DNA of 7,855 nt from Pirellulaceae bacterium (GCA_020846515.1 JADLDX010000046.1:1-7855), one strand, 5' to 3'; shown: positions 1 to 5,959, numbered from the stretch's first letter. Numbers and translations are program-made. Notes: a model not told the origin generated them from the sequence alone.

Positions 1-248
1 GCGATTAGTTCGACAACCGTGGGCTAGCGCCCAGCGGCTGATTGTCCGATCAGTCGAAACGCGCTAGCGTCCGGTTTCTTCGCAAGCGTTATCGGCCGGT
101 GTAGATTGCTGTCAAGCGATTAGTTCGACAACCGTGGACTAGCACCCAGCAGCTGATTGTTCGTACGATCAGCTGCAACGCGCTAGCGTCCGGTTTCTTC
201 GCACGCGTTATCGGCTGGTATAGATTGCAGTCAAGCGATTGGTTCGAC

Positions 249-324
249 AACCGTGGGCTAGCGCCGGCTAGCGCCCGGCGGCTGATTGTTCGTACGATCA
301 GCTGCAACGCGCTAGCGTCCGGTT
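249..324 (-). terminator. First complete repeat hairpin downstream of rplU, possible 3' end structure
   Basis: On the rplU transcript this is the first complete long stem-loop after the stop codon, about 95 nt downstream. Arms of about 31 nt flank a TCGT loop, with 10 extra bases in one arm. There is no clean U-run after it, so it is not a canonical intrinsic terminator. It could block 3' exonucleases or pause polymerase. The fold is visible; the terminator role is inference. Confidence 0.3.
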
Positions 325-363
325 TCTTCGCAAGCGTTATCGGCCGGTATAGATTGCAGTCAA

Positions 364-414
364 GCGATTAGTTCGACAACCGTAGGCTAGCGCCCAGCGG
401 CTGATTGTTCGTAC
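364..414. repeat. Truncated fourth repeat unit abutting the rplU stop codon
   Basis: This unit matches the others from its first base through the left hairpin arm and loop (up to gttcgtac), then stops matching. The right arm is missing. Only four bases (ccga) separate the break from the reverse-complemented stop codon of rplU at 419-421. The break therefore lies at the apex of the hairpin, as if the array grew out from, or was cut at, the end of the ribosomal gene. Confidence 0.85.
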
Positions 415-418
415 CCGA

Positions 419-733
419 TTAGGCGTTGATCTGACCGATTTCAATGCGGGTGAACATTTGGCGATGGCCCGTTCGACGCTTGGAGTTCTTGCGACGACGG
501 AACTTTTGAATGTAAAGCTTCTCGCCCTTTTCGATACCCAGCACGGTAGCGGTGACGCTGGCACCAGCCACTGAAGGTGTACCCAGACGCAAGCCTTCGT
601 CGCCACCAATGGCCAGGACGTTCTCAAACTTCAGGCTGTCGCCCGTTTCGGAGCCTTCGCGATAGTCAATATCGAGGGTTTGACCGGGCTCTACACGGTA
701 CTGACGACTACCATCGACGAAAATTGCGTACAT
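419..733 (-). CDS. rplU: 50S ribosomal protein L21
   Basis: Encodes the large-subunit protein L21, a small beta-barrel protein that binds 23S rRNA and contacts L20 in other bacteria. The product has 104 residues, the usual length of about 103. It begins MYAIFVDGSRQYRV, the typical L21 opening. Residues 77-92 (KFRRRKNSKRRTGHRQ) are the basic L21 signature near the C-terminus. The ATG at 731-733 is supported by a purine-rich AGAAGG about 10 nt upstream and a second AGGAA almost touching the start. rpmA (L27) often follows rplU in bacteria, but the next 418 bp downstream here are repeats, so any rpmA lies further left or elsewhere. The 360 bp upstream probably contain its promoter and a leader hairpin at 791-809. 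No anomaly is visible in the protein. Confidence 0.98.
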   Translation of the reverse strand: MYAIFVDGSRQYRVEPGQTLDIDYREGSETGDSLKFENVLAIGGDEGLRLGTPSVAGASVTATVLGIEKGEKLYIQKFRRRKNSKRRTGHRQMFTRIEIGQINA

Positions 734-790
734 TTCCTAGCAGCCTTCTGAGGCAAATCTATCTGGTCACAGTATGTCTGTTCACTTACC

Positions 791-809
791 TGCGCAGTAC
801 TACCGCGCA
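791..809 (-). promoter_or_regulatory. Stem-loop in the rplU mRNA leader
   Basis: Read on the minus strand, the sequence TGCGCGGTAGTACTGCGCA folds into an 8-bp stem (seven Watson-Crick pairs and one G-U) closed by a 3-nt AGU loop. The plus-strand reading has an A-C mismatch at the wobble position, so the fold is better as rplU leader RNA than on the opposite strand. It ends about 57 nt before the rplU start codon. Ribosomal protein leaders are often autoregulatory, and L21 leaders are known in Firmicutes. Equating this hairpin with such a control element is inference. Confidence 0.4.
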
Positions 810-911
810 AGCAGAGGCAAAAATGTACTCCCAGATCACCAAATCGTCGAGCCCAGATTGTGGCCTTGAGACCGACTTTTTGATAGTTTTTCGTTCTTTC
901 GGGTGGTTTGG

Positions 912-935
912 CTCGTCTGGGAACTCGTCTGGGAA
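912..935. repeat. Perfect 12-bp tandem duplication
   Basis: The word CTCGTCTGGGAA occurs twice head to tail at 912-923 and 924-935 with no mismatch. It lies in non-coding DNA between the divergent genes. It may be a replication-slippage duplication or a paired binding site. Confidence 0.9.
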
Positions 936-999
936 CGCAGGTTGCCGCTGTTCTGGCGACTTTGGTTCTCGGCCGGCCAGCTAAATGAATCTCTGCTTT

Positions 1000-1029
1000 T
1001 TGCGTAATCGGCTAGTTGTGAGCTAGATT
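1000..1029 (+). promoter_or_regulatory. Weak candidate promoter for the GGDEF-like gene
   Basis: TTGCGT at 1000-1005 and TAGATT at 1024-1029 are separated by 18 bp and lie about 65 bp before the GTG start. They match the sigma-70 consensus at only three and four of six positions respectively. Planctomycete promoters are poorly predicted by this consensus, so this is a weak suggestion. Confidence 0.18.
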
Positions 1030-1082
1030 TTGTCGGTCGCGTAAGGCTTGGGGAGCTGCGCGTAGATATGGTATCGATTTTT

Positions 1083-1096
1083 AGGGGCCCACTGTG
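1083..1096 (+). promoter_or_regulatory. Ribosome-binding site that decides a GTG start
   Basis: AGGGG at 1083-1087 sits six bases before GTG at 1094-1096. The next in-frame methionine is residue 97, so the GTG is the only well-placed start for the downstream gene. Confidence 0.6.
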
Positions 1097-2809
1097 ACCG
1101 CGACGACCGATGTCGAGCTCAGTCCTGAACAAGCATTAGCCAAACGCTGGCTACGCACATCCACCGCGCCGCTAGAGGTTTGGCAGTGGCTGGGTGGTCG
1201 CGCCCCTGGCTCGCCCGGCCAGATACCCGCCGGCTTGGAGCAACCTGTCTCTGGCCTGCTCAAGCAGTCCCTGCGATCGTTAGGCCAACCTCTGGCCAGT
1301 TACTCGAATGAACATGAACGGCAGACCCTAGAGGATTGCCTCAACACCGTGGCGGCGATCCTGACGCTTTGTCATACGCAAATGCGAGGTCCTGCGCTGG
1401 CCAGCGGGGAACGCATGTTGGCGGCCTGCGTGCTGCCACTGTATCGCGGATTGGCACGCGGATCGATTATAGAAGTCACCTCGGTTCTGCGCAGGCAATT
1501 GGCCGACGCGCTGGCAATCGCCAACCTGGTCCATGAGTTTCAAGACGATCTGGCCGCGCTGTTGGCCAGCGCCATGTCCAGCGATGAATCTCCCTACGCG
1601 ACCATCCAACGTGTTTTGCAGGTTGATGTAGAAGTGCTGTCGCAATTGCTCTTGCATGCTAGTCAAAAGTGGGACGGTCAAGATGGTGGTCTGCTGCACC
1701 AATTGGTGTGTGATGAGACCAAAGTCGATTGGCGGCCTGCATGGGGAGCGCCCAGCGTCCTGTGGCGTCTGGCTGGCGAACTGATCGCCGAACGGGCTGA
1801 GTTCGTTGTACCACGCGATTGGATCAGTGTGCCGGTGCCTTGGAATGAAGCCAGCGAGCATTGGCGAGATATCGTCCATGCACTGCTGCAAACACCACTG
1901 ACCACAGCCAAGGCAAACCGACCGGTTGCCACTGACCAATCCGGGCAACCAACTAATCAAACTACTGAGCAAGCGACTGCACAAACTACTGGGCAAACAA
2001 CTGGGCAATCTACTGGGCCAGCAGCGACGCAGTCAGCAGATTTAACGCGTATTCCAGCAGAAGCATCAGGCGCTACACCAGCAATGCCGCCAGCCGCCAT
2101 GCCGTCCAGCGATGAAGATATTGAGCGATTGAAGTTGGAGATCGAGATCGCTGATTCGGTGGATGAGTTATTGCAAAGTTCGCGTCAAGCGACCGGCCGA
2201 GCCGTAGGTAATCGCACCGACAAGGGACATCCCGCAGAAACCCCGAGACCGCGCGGTGATGAATTTGTGGTGCCCAAGATCATCATTGCTGAAGTGCGTT
2301 CGCATAATGATCCCGCCTTTATCACGGTTGTGCGTCGGCAACTGGCCGTGTGCCGCAGCGAAGAGCGGACTATGTCCTTGATCGCCGTCTGCGTTCAGCC
2401 CGATGGTGATGAAGAGAACATGCCCACGCTGCAATCCTTGGGACTCGCCACCTGGCAGCAAAAATTGGTCAATTGGATGAGTGAGCATCCAGAGATCCAT
2501 GATCCCTATGCCTTTGTGAGCAACGAAGGCGAATTGATCTTGAGCTTGATGGATATCGAACGCAACACGGCCACTGGACTGCTGCGACAGGGGTTGATCG
2601 AGGTGCTGTCTGGACAATCCGCCAGCGGTGACGTCTCTGCCATGCTCAGCCGAGTGACCATTCCCGCGCGTTACTATAGCGGTATCGGTTCGGCTTCTGC
2701 ACCCACGGCCGGGTTTGAACCTGAGCAGTTGATCGAGGCAACGTATCGTTGTTTGGCGGCCGCCCAGCGACACGGCAAAGCCTCCATCAAGAGTATCGAA
2801 GTGTTTTAA
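1094..2809 (+). CDS. Uncharacterised protein with C-terminal degenerate GGDEF-like domain
   Basis: A 571-residue protein with no signal peptide or clear membrane segment, so probably cytoplasmic. Residues 1-270 are mostly alpha-helical and match no family I recognise. Residues 270-340 form a Gln/Thr/Pro/Ala-rich linker with a tetrapeptide repeat (284-307). Residues 340-366 look like a helix. Residues 405-571 follow the order of a GGDEF domain: a helix (PAFITVVRRQLAVCRSEE), a beta strand SLIAVCV (428-434), a degenerate signature SNEGEL (476-481) where GGDEF is expected, then LILSL, the strand with YYSGIGSAS (527-535), and the closing helix EQLIEATYRCLAAAQRHGK (544-562), close to the usual 'eqLieaAd.aLy.AK..Gk'. 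The catalytic motif and the metal-binding aspartate region are not conserved, so diguanylate cyclase activity is unlikely. A c-di-GMP- or nucleotide-sensing, or purely structural, role is possible. The gene starts with GTG after AGGGG and converges on the operon to its right. The GGDEF assignment is by eye. Confidence 0.85.
   Translation: MTATTDVELSPEQALAKRWLRTSTAPLEVWQWLGGRAPGSPGQIPAGLEQPVSGLLKQSLRSLGQPLASYSNEHERQTLEDCLNTVAAILTLCHTQMRGPALASGERMLAACVLPLYRGLARGSIIEVTSVLRRQLADALAIANLVHEFQDDLAALLASAMSSDESPYATIQRVLQVDVEVLSQLLLHASQKWDGQDGGLLHQLVCDETKVDWRPAWGAPSVLWRLAGELIAERAEFVVPRDWISVPVPWNEASEHWRDIVHALLQTPLTTAKANRPVATDQSGQPTNQTTEQATAQTTGQTTGQSTGPAATQSADLTRIPAEASGATPAMPPAAMPSSDEDIERLKLEIEIADSVDELLQSSRQATGRAVGNRTDKGHPAETPRPRGDEFVVPKIIIAEVRSHNDPAFITVVRRQLAVCRSEERTMSLIAVCVQPDGDEENMPTLQSLGLATWQQKLVNWMSEHPEIHDPYAFVSNEGELILSLMDIERNTATGLLRQGLIEVLSGQSASGDVSAMLSRVTIPARYYSGIGSASAPTAGFEPEQLIEATYRCLAAAQRHGKASIKSIEVF
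1943..2014 (+). repeat. In-frame 12-bp minisatellite encoding Gln-Thr-Thr tetrapeptides
   Basis: Six degenerate 12-bp copies encode GQPT, NQTT, EQAT, AQTT, GQTT and GQST at residues 284-307 of the GGDEF-like protein. The later copies are the most alike (variants of CAAACTACTGGG). The period of 12 preserves the frame, so gains or losses of copies would alter linker length without a frameshift. Confidence 0.85.
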
Positions 2810-2815
2810 GCACTT
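2799..2815. other. Small hairpin spanning the two convergent stop codons
   Basis: AAGTG (2799-2803) and CACTT (2811-2815) pair around a 7-base loop. The stem-loop includes the plus-strand TAA (2807-2809) and part of the minus-strand TAA (2814-2816). With only four bases between the genes there is no room for separate terminators. The stem is too short to be confidently called a bidirectional terminator. Confidence 0.3.
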
Positions 2816-3782
2816 ATTGGGCCGCGCTGCGACTGCCACGTGGTGAAGCGCCGATCAGGATATCATCTGGCAATGGGCGAGCGGCGGCCAGAAAGCCTTC
2901 GCGATAGAGCGCGGTTTTCAATCGACGGAACTCGGCGAACGAATCGGGATAGACCCACACGGTCACGACGGTCTCTGCAGCCAGGCGACTGCTCATCTCC
3001 CCCCGCAACATACCACCGGTCTGTAGGGCTTCGTCCAGGCTCTCACCAATGTTCTCGGGCGTCACATCGATCTCGAAACGTTCGAGCTCAAAACCGCCGG
3101 GAATGGCGGACATGCGATAGTGCAGCATAAATCCATTGATCGGTCCCAGTTTATCATCCAGAGTTTTTTTGGAAGCCGAGCGGCGAGCGGCCAATGGAGC
3201 GTGCTCCTTTAATGTCGATACCAGGCGATCCCAAGGGATGACGGTCACTCGACCACCTTTCAGACGCACGTGCATCTCGCGGGAGAACACAGTCTTGGCC
3301 ATGGGCGTAGGCAAGTGTTCCAGTATGATCTTGGTGCGTTTAGTCTCTTGAGCGGCGCCCAAGCGATCGCCTACATCTTTCAGTTCGCTTTCCAGTCGCT
3401 GCAACTGGCTGGACTTCTCGATGTGTTGCCGTTGCTTGTCGTCGACCTTTGAAATCCGCTCTTCGATGGCCTCTTTGGCCAGCATGGTTTGCTCGAGCAA
3501 CTTATCGCGTTCCAAGCGACGGTATTCGGTTTCCATGGCATATTGTTGCAGTTGACGATGATTCTCCAAGGCTGCGGAGCGCAAGCGATCCGCTTCGGCG
3601 GCCGGTTCCAATGATTGGTCCGTAATATCTTGCTGCGCGATTTCGCGACTCTTGGCTTCAGCGGCTACTTTCGTTTTGCTACCGATCAATACGACCAGGA
3701 TGATCAGAATACCTACCAGATTGGCAATGGTATCGAGAAAGGAATCTTCGCCGATGTTGGTTTGTTCTTCGCGTCGCGCCAT
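2814..3782 (-). CDS. ExbD/TolR-like single-pass membrane protein with conserved Asp and periplasmic coiled coil
   Basis: Third gene of the operon; 322 residues from the ATG chosen here. SFLDTIANLVGILIILV (14-30) resembles the ExbD/TolR membrane helix, with Asp17 at the place of the proton-carrying aspartate. A charged coiled-coil-like stretch follows (about 38-148). The C-terminal domain (about 152-322) contains a 16-residue signature beginning REMHVRL (168-183), a strand-helix unit VWVYPDSFAEFRRLK (275-289) and the ending SPRGSRSAAQ. Parts of this domain match two segments of the protein encoded just upstream. An N-in topology with a periplasmic domain is expected. The frame also opens with GTG at 3794, but ATG at 3782 is preferred because GTGAGG lies six bases upstream. 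By family analogy it is a rod subunit inside the pentameric channel. There is no OmpA-like domain. The role in this machine is inferred. Confidence 0.88.
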   Translation of the reverse strand: MARREEQTNIGEDSFLDTIANLVGILIILVVLIGSKTKVAAEAKSREIAQQDITDQSLEPAAEADRLRSAALENHRQLQQYAMETEYRRLERDKLLEQTMLAKEAIEERISKVDDKQRQHIEKSSQLQRLESELKDVGDRLGAAQETKRTKIILEHLPTPMAKTVFSREMHVRLKGGRVTVIPWDRLVSTLKEHAPLAARRSASKKTLDDKLGPINGFMLHYRMSAIPGGFELERFEIDVTPENIGESLDEALQTGGMLRGEMSSRLAAETVVTVWVYPDSFAEFRRLKTALYREGFLAAARPLPDDILIGASPRGSRSAAQ

Positions 3783-3794
3783 GACTGACCTCAC
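3783..3794 (-). promoter_or_regulatory. Ribosome-binding site overlapping the stop of the upstream gene
   Basis: On the minus strand GTGAGG (3789-3794) precedes ATG at 3782 with a six-base spacer. The TGA stop of the 722-residue gene (3791-3793) lies inside it. This favours the ATG start over the GTG at 3794 and suggests translational coupling. Confidence 0.7.
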
Positions 3795-5959
3795 TTAGCT
3801 GCTGGCTGAGAAGTGGGTGGCGGATTGAGTCGATCAAGTTGTAGACCGCTGCCATCGAGCAATCGCGACAATTGTTCGTAGCGTTTCTCGCTGCGCGGCG
3901 CGACTTCGACTTGGAGCACAGGTTTCCAATAACCGCTCGAGAGTGCATAACCCCAGCGATCGACGCGACTGGCTACGACTTTGGCGAGTTCTTCCGCGCT
4001 GGCTTGCAATGAAACGTCCAACATGATCGTGACGGGCTTGTCTCGACTGCCCGCGTCGGGCAAGACGACCCATCGATCTTCGTAGCAAGTGATACGGATG
4101 TTGCGTACGATGGCTGTTTCGCGAGGCGGACCGGCCGACCAGGCCCAGTTGCGACCTTTGCGTTTTGCAACGGCTTCAGCGTTTTCCTTCTTATCGTTCT
4201 GGCGGATCGACATGTCAGCCATTTGGCTGGCCGTGTCGGAGCTAATTTCGCCGGCGCTGCCTGCGCCCAACGATCCAAAGCCCTCAGAGTTAGCGCTGTT
4301 CATCTGACTGCCACCCAGACCCGACTCAGCCCGCGACGAACTCAGGTTGGCTGACGACGTCGATTCGCCGGTTTGTTTGGACCGGGCAGCGTTCATCGCA
4401 TCGCGAAATGTGCTGGTCGACCCAGTGTTGGCAGATTGGCCATTTTCTTCGCGATCCGATTGCAGGCCGCCACTTTCACCGGATTGACCAGTGGTTTGTT
4501 GATTGGCCATGTTCTGCCCTTGGGCACCGCTTGCACTACCTGGGGAACGCGTGTATTGATTGCCGCTGAAAGCGCCTTCGGCAAACGACTGCGGACCATT
4601 GTTTGGCGAAAGCGCGGAGCCGGGAGTCTGGTTCCTACCCATGGCGGACTGACCATCTGCTCCACCGCTCGAACTGAGCGTATCGCCGCCTGTCGCAAAG
4701 CCTTGCAGGCCTGTGCCAGCGGATGAGCCAGGATTGGCACCATTGATGGCGTGACTACCAGGTTCTGACCGACCTGTGCCTAGACTACCATCTGGTGCAA
4801 ACGCAAAACCACCTCGTCCACCGGCCAGTTGTCTGTCGGTTGAACTGTTGCCTGCTCCTGATGATGAGCGAGCAGTTGCCCCAGAGCCTGGTTCAAAGCC
4901 TGCCTCTGTACTGCCCAATCCCGAGCCAGCGCTGCCCGGTGCCGCGGCAGTTCCCATGCCTGAACCAGAACTGCCCAGTCCTGAGTCTGCGCCCCAGCCG
5001 CCTTCGCCGTCCTCGAAAGTGATGTCGTCTTCGTTCAGTTCCTCTAAGGCTTGCCGATAGCGGCCCGGCATGGCCATCACCAAGGCGGCTTGCCGATTGC
5101 GCGCGGTGACCAAGGTGCGTTCCAACTCACGACCCAAGGCGGGTTCGCCTTCGGGAAACGCTAACTCCATATCATCTTCGATCAATTCGTAACCGAACTG
5201 ATCATCCCAACCGGCCATAGCCAGGCGGGCCAAGGCATAGGTGCGGATACCCGATGAACGCACGACTAGTAATGGGTACGCGGCGGAATTCAGTGAGCCA
5301 TCTTTGGGAGCATAATAGCTGCGAACAGACCTGAGGGCTGCATCCAGCGGATTGCCGGGTCCATACGGCGGCCGCATATCTTTTAAAGCAATAACGACAC
5401 CCTCGGGTTGGATGACAATTCCATCGGCGCGACACTCCAGGTAGATCGGTCGGCGATGGGTGCGGTTGGTGCCTTCGAAAGGGATGATGGCGAAGACAGG
5501 TTTTTCGCCGGTGGGCTTTTCCAGTTTCTGCTTGAGTTTCTCAGCGGCCTCTTGCAGTTGTTTCTGCAATTCCGTCATGGCGGCTTCGATCTTCTCGACC
5601 GAATCGTCGTCGGTGAGCTGTTTGTCGACCAGTTCACTGGTTTTAGAGAGCTGTTCGAGTTCTTTGGTCAGTTCGATCGTCTGCTGCTCGAGCGCCTGCA
5701 GGCTCATGCGTTTCTTTTCGATCTCCAACTGAATCTTTTCTCGATCTTCGCGGAATGAATCGCGAATCGATTCCACCTGGACTCGTAGTTGCGCGGTGCG
5801 TTCCGCCCGGGTATCAACCGCGTCTTTGACCGCGGCTTGCGACTTGCCCACGACAAGAACCAAAATCAGTACAAGCGCACCGACGGTGCACAGGAGTACC
5901 GCCAGGAAAGGAAACAAGCTGGGCGATAAAGTGTCGCGGCGTGGCTTGCTTCGGCTCAT
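3791..5959 (-). CDS. Large single-pass membrane protein, ExbD-like helix lacking the Asp, duplicated periplasmic domain
   Basis: Second gene of the operon, 722 residues. One membrane helix (15-38, LFPFLAVLLCTVGALVLIL) resembles the ExbD/TolR helix, but Ala20 replaces the functional aspartate. A strong coiled coil follows (about 45-148, rich in Glu, Lys, Gln and Leu). Residues 155-310 form a folded domain with RPIYLECRADGIVIQP (170-185) and PLLVVRSSGIRTYALARLA (229-247). Residues 316-590 are a Gly/Ser/Ala/Asn/Gln-rich, presumably disordered linker. Residues 600-711 form a second domain with RNIRITCYEDRWVVLP (619-634) and VLQVEVAPRSEKRYEQLSRL (681-700), apparently a second copy of the first. 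The tail is Pro-rich. ATG at 5959 overlaps the preceding stop as ATGA and has GAGGA seven bases upstream (5967-5971). Most of the protein should be periplasmic. Paired with its neighbours it looks like a non-protonatable partner of the shorter ExbD-like protein. I recall similar proteins from planctomycetes, without a defined function. Confidence 0.9.
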   Translation of the reverse strand: MSRSKPRRDTLSPSLFPFLAVLLCTVGALVLILVLVVGKSQAAVKDAVDTRAERTAQLRVQVESIRDSFREDREKIQLEIEKKRMSLQALEQQTIELTKELEQLSKTSELVDKQLTDDDSVEKIEAAMTELQKQLQEAAEKLKQKLEKPTGEKPVFAIIPFEGTNRTHRRPIYLECRADGIVIQPEGVVIALKDMRPPYGPGNPLDAALRSVRSYYAPKDGSLNSAAYPLLVVRSSGIRTYALARLAMAGWDDQFGYELIEDDMELAFPEGEPALGRELERTLVTARNRQAALVMAMPGRYRQALEELNEDDITFEDGEGGWGADSGLGSSGSGMGTAAAPGSAGSGLGSTEAGFEPGSGATARSSSGAGNSSTDRQLAGGRGGFAFAPDGSLGTGRSEPGSHAINGANPGSSAGTGLQGFATGGDTLSSSGGADGQSAMGRNQTPGSALSPNNGPQSFAEGAFSGNQYTRSPGSASGAQGQNMANQQTTGQSGESGGLQSDREENGQSANTGSTSTFRDAMNAARSKQTGESTSSANLSSSRAESGLGGSQMNSANSEGFGSLGAGSAGEISSDTASQMADMSIRQNDKKENAEAVAKRKGRNWAWSAGPPRETAIVRNIRITCYEDRWVVLPDAGSRDKPVTIMLDVSLQASAEELAKVVASRVDRWGYALSSGYWKPVLQVEVAPRSEKRYEQLSRLLDGSGLQLDRLNPPPTSQPAAK
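4190..5002 (-). other. Coding stretch for a ~270-residue Gly/Ser/Asn/Gln-rich linker
   Basis: Within the 722-residue protein, residues about 320-590 are dominated by Gly, Ser, Ala, Asn, Gln and Thr, with few large hydrophobics and no predicted fold. The frame stays open and the flanking domains are intact, so this is a real linker rather than a frameshift product. Recurring words such as SGLGS and PGS point to growth by internal duplication. Confidence 0.8.

Larger units (their letters stand above)
1..414. repeat. Tandem array of ~119-bp hairpin-forming repeats (3 units plus a partial fourth)
   Basis: Units begin with the same word, gcgatt(a/g)gttcgacaaccg, at 1, 116, 235 and 364, giving lengths of 115, 119 and 129 bp and a final partial unit of 51 bp. 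Each full unit holds an imperfect palindrome running from aaccg to cggtt (15-76, 130-195, 249-324), followed by a spacer of about 50 bp. In unit 2 the two 31-nt arms are exactly symmetrical around a TCGT loop at 161-164, with about 22 of 31 positions paired plus G-U wobbles. CTAGC cores recur in both arms. Unit 1 lacks 4 bp at the loop and unit 3 carries an extra 10 bp in its left arm. The array touches the left edge, so it may continue. It contains no believable gene. It could be a planctomycete intergenic repeat family, a MITE-like element, or RNA-level 3' structure for rplU. The repeat structure is certain; the role is not. Confidence 0.93.
734..1093. other. Divergent intergenic region between rplU and the GGDEF-like gene
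   Basis: These 360 bp separate two genes transcribed away from each other and should hold both promoters. Short reading frames here lack ribosome-binding sites and protein-like composition. Visible structure includes a hairpin in the rplU leader (791-809), an exact 12-bp tandem duplication (912-935), a GGCCGGCC palindrome near 971-978 and a weak plus-strand promoter candidate (1000-1029). No convincing sigma-70-type promoter was found for rplU. Confidence 0.8.

Noticed and set aside
1..414. CRISPR array
   Set aside because: Units are about 119 bp and repetitive along their whole length. There are no short repeats with unique spacers and no cas genes in the window.
89..627. Minus-strand reading frames through the repeats that share the peptide CRTNRLTAIYTGR
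   Set aside because: The shared peptide is only the translation of the tandem repeat. One of the frames also overlaps rplU in another frame, and neither has a ribosome-binding site.
985..1026. 13-codon ATG frame before the GGDEF-like gene as a leader peptide
   Set aside because: There is no ribosome-binding site and no run of regulatory codons, and the frame overlaps the weak promoter candidate.
2252..2266. RGDEF motif at residues 387-391 of the plus-strand protein, read as an active diguanylate cyclase signature
   Set aside because: It lies before the first helix and strand of the GGDEF-like domain, not in the central hairpin. The position that aligns with the catalytic motif is SNEGEL at 476-481, so the match is probably coincidental.
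1328..2839. Long minus-strand frames (226 and 223 residues) opposite the GGDEF-like gene
   Set aside because: They lie fully antisense to a frame with coherent domain structure, have Gln/His/Arg/Cys-rich composition typical of shadow translation, and show no recognisable domain.
3783..3794. GTG start at 3794 for the third operon gene, overlapping the upstream stop as GTGA
   Set aside because: It is possible, but ATG at 3782 has GTGAGG six bases upstream and gives the N-terminus MARREEQ, which resembles the planctomycete homologues I recall.
4373..5758. Plus-strand frames opposite the 722-residue gene, including Leu/Phe-rich ones at 5408-5758
   Set aside because: They are antisense shadows of the Gly/Ser linker and of the Glu/Lys coiled coil, whose complements naturally read as Pro/Ala-rich or Phe/Leu-rich peptides.
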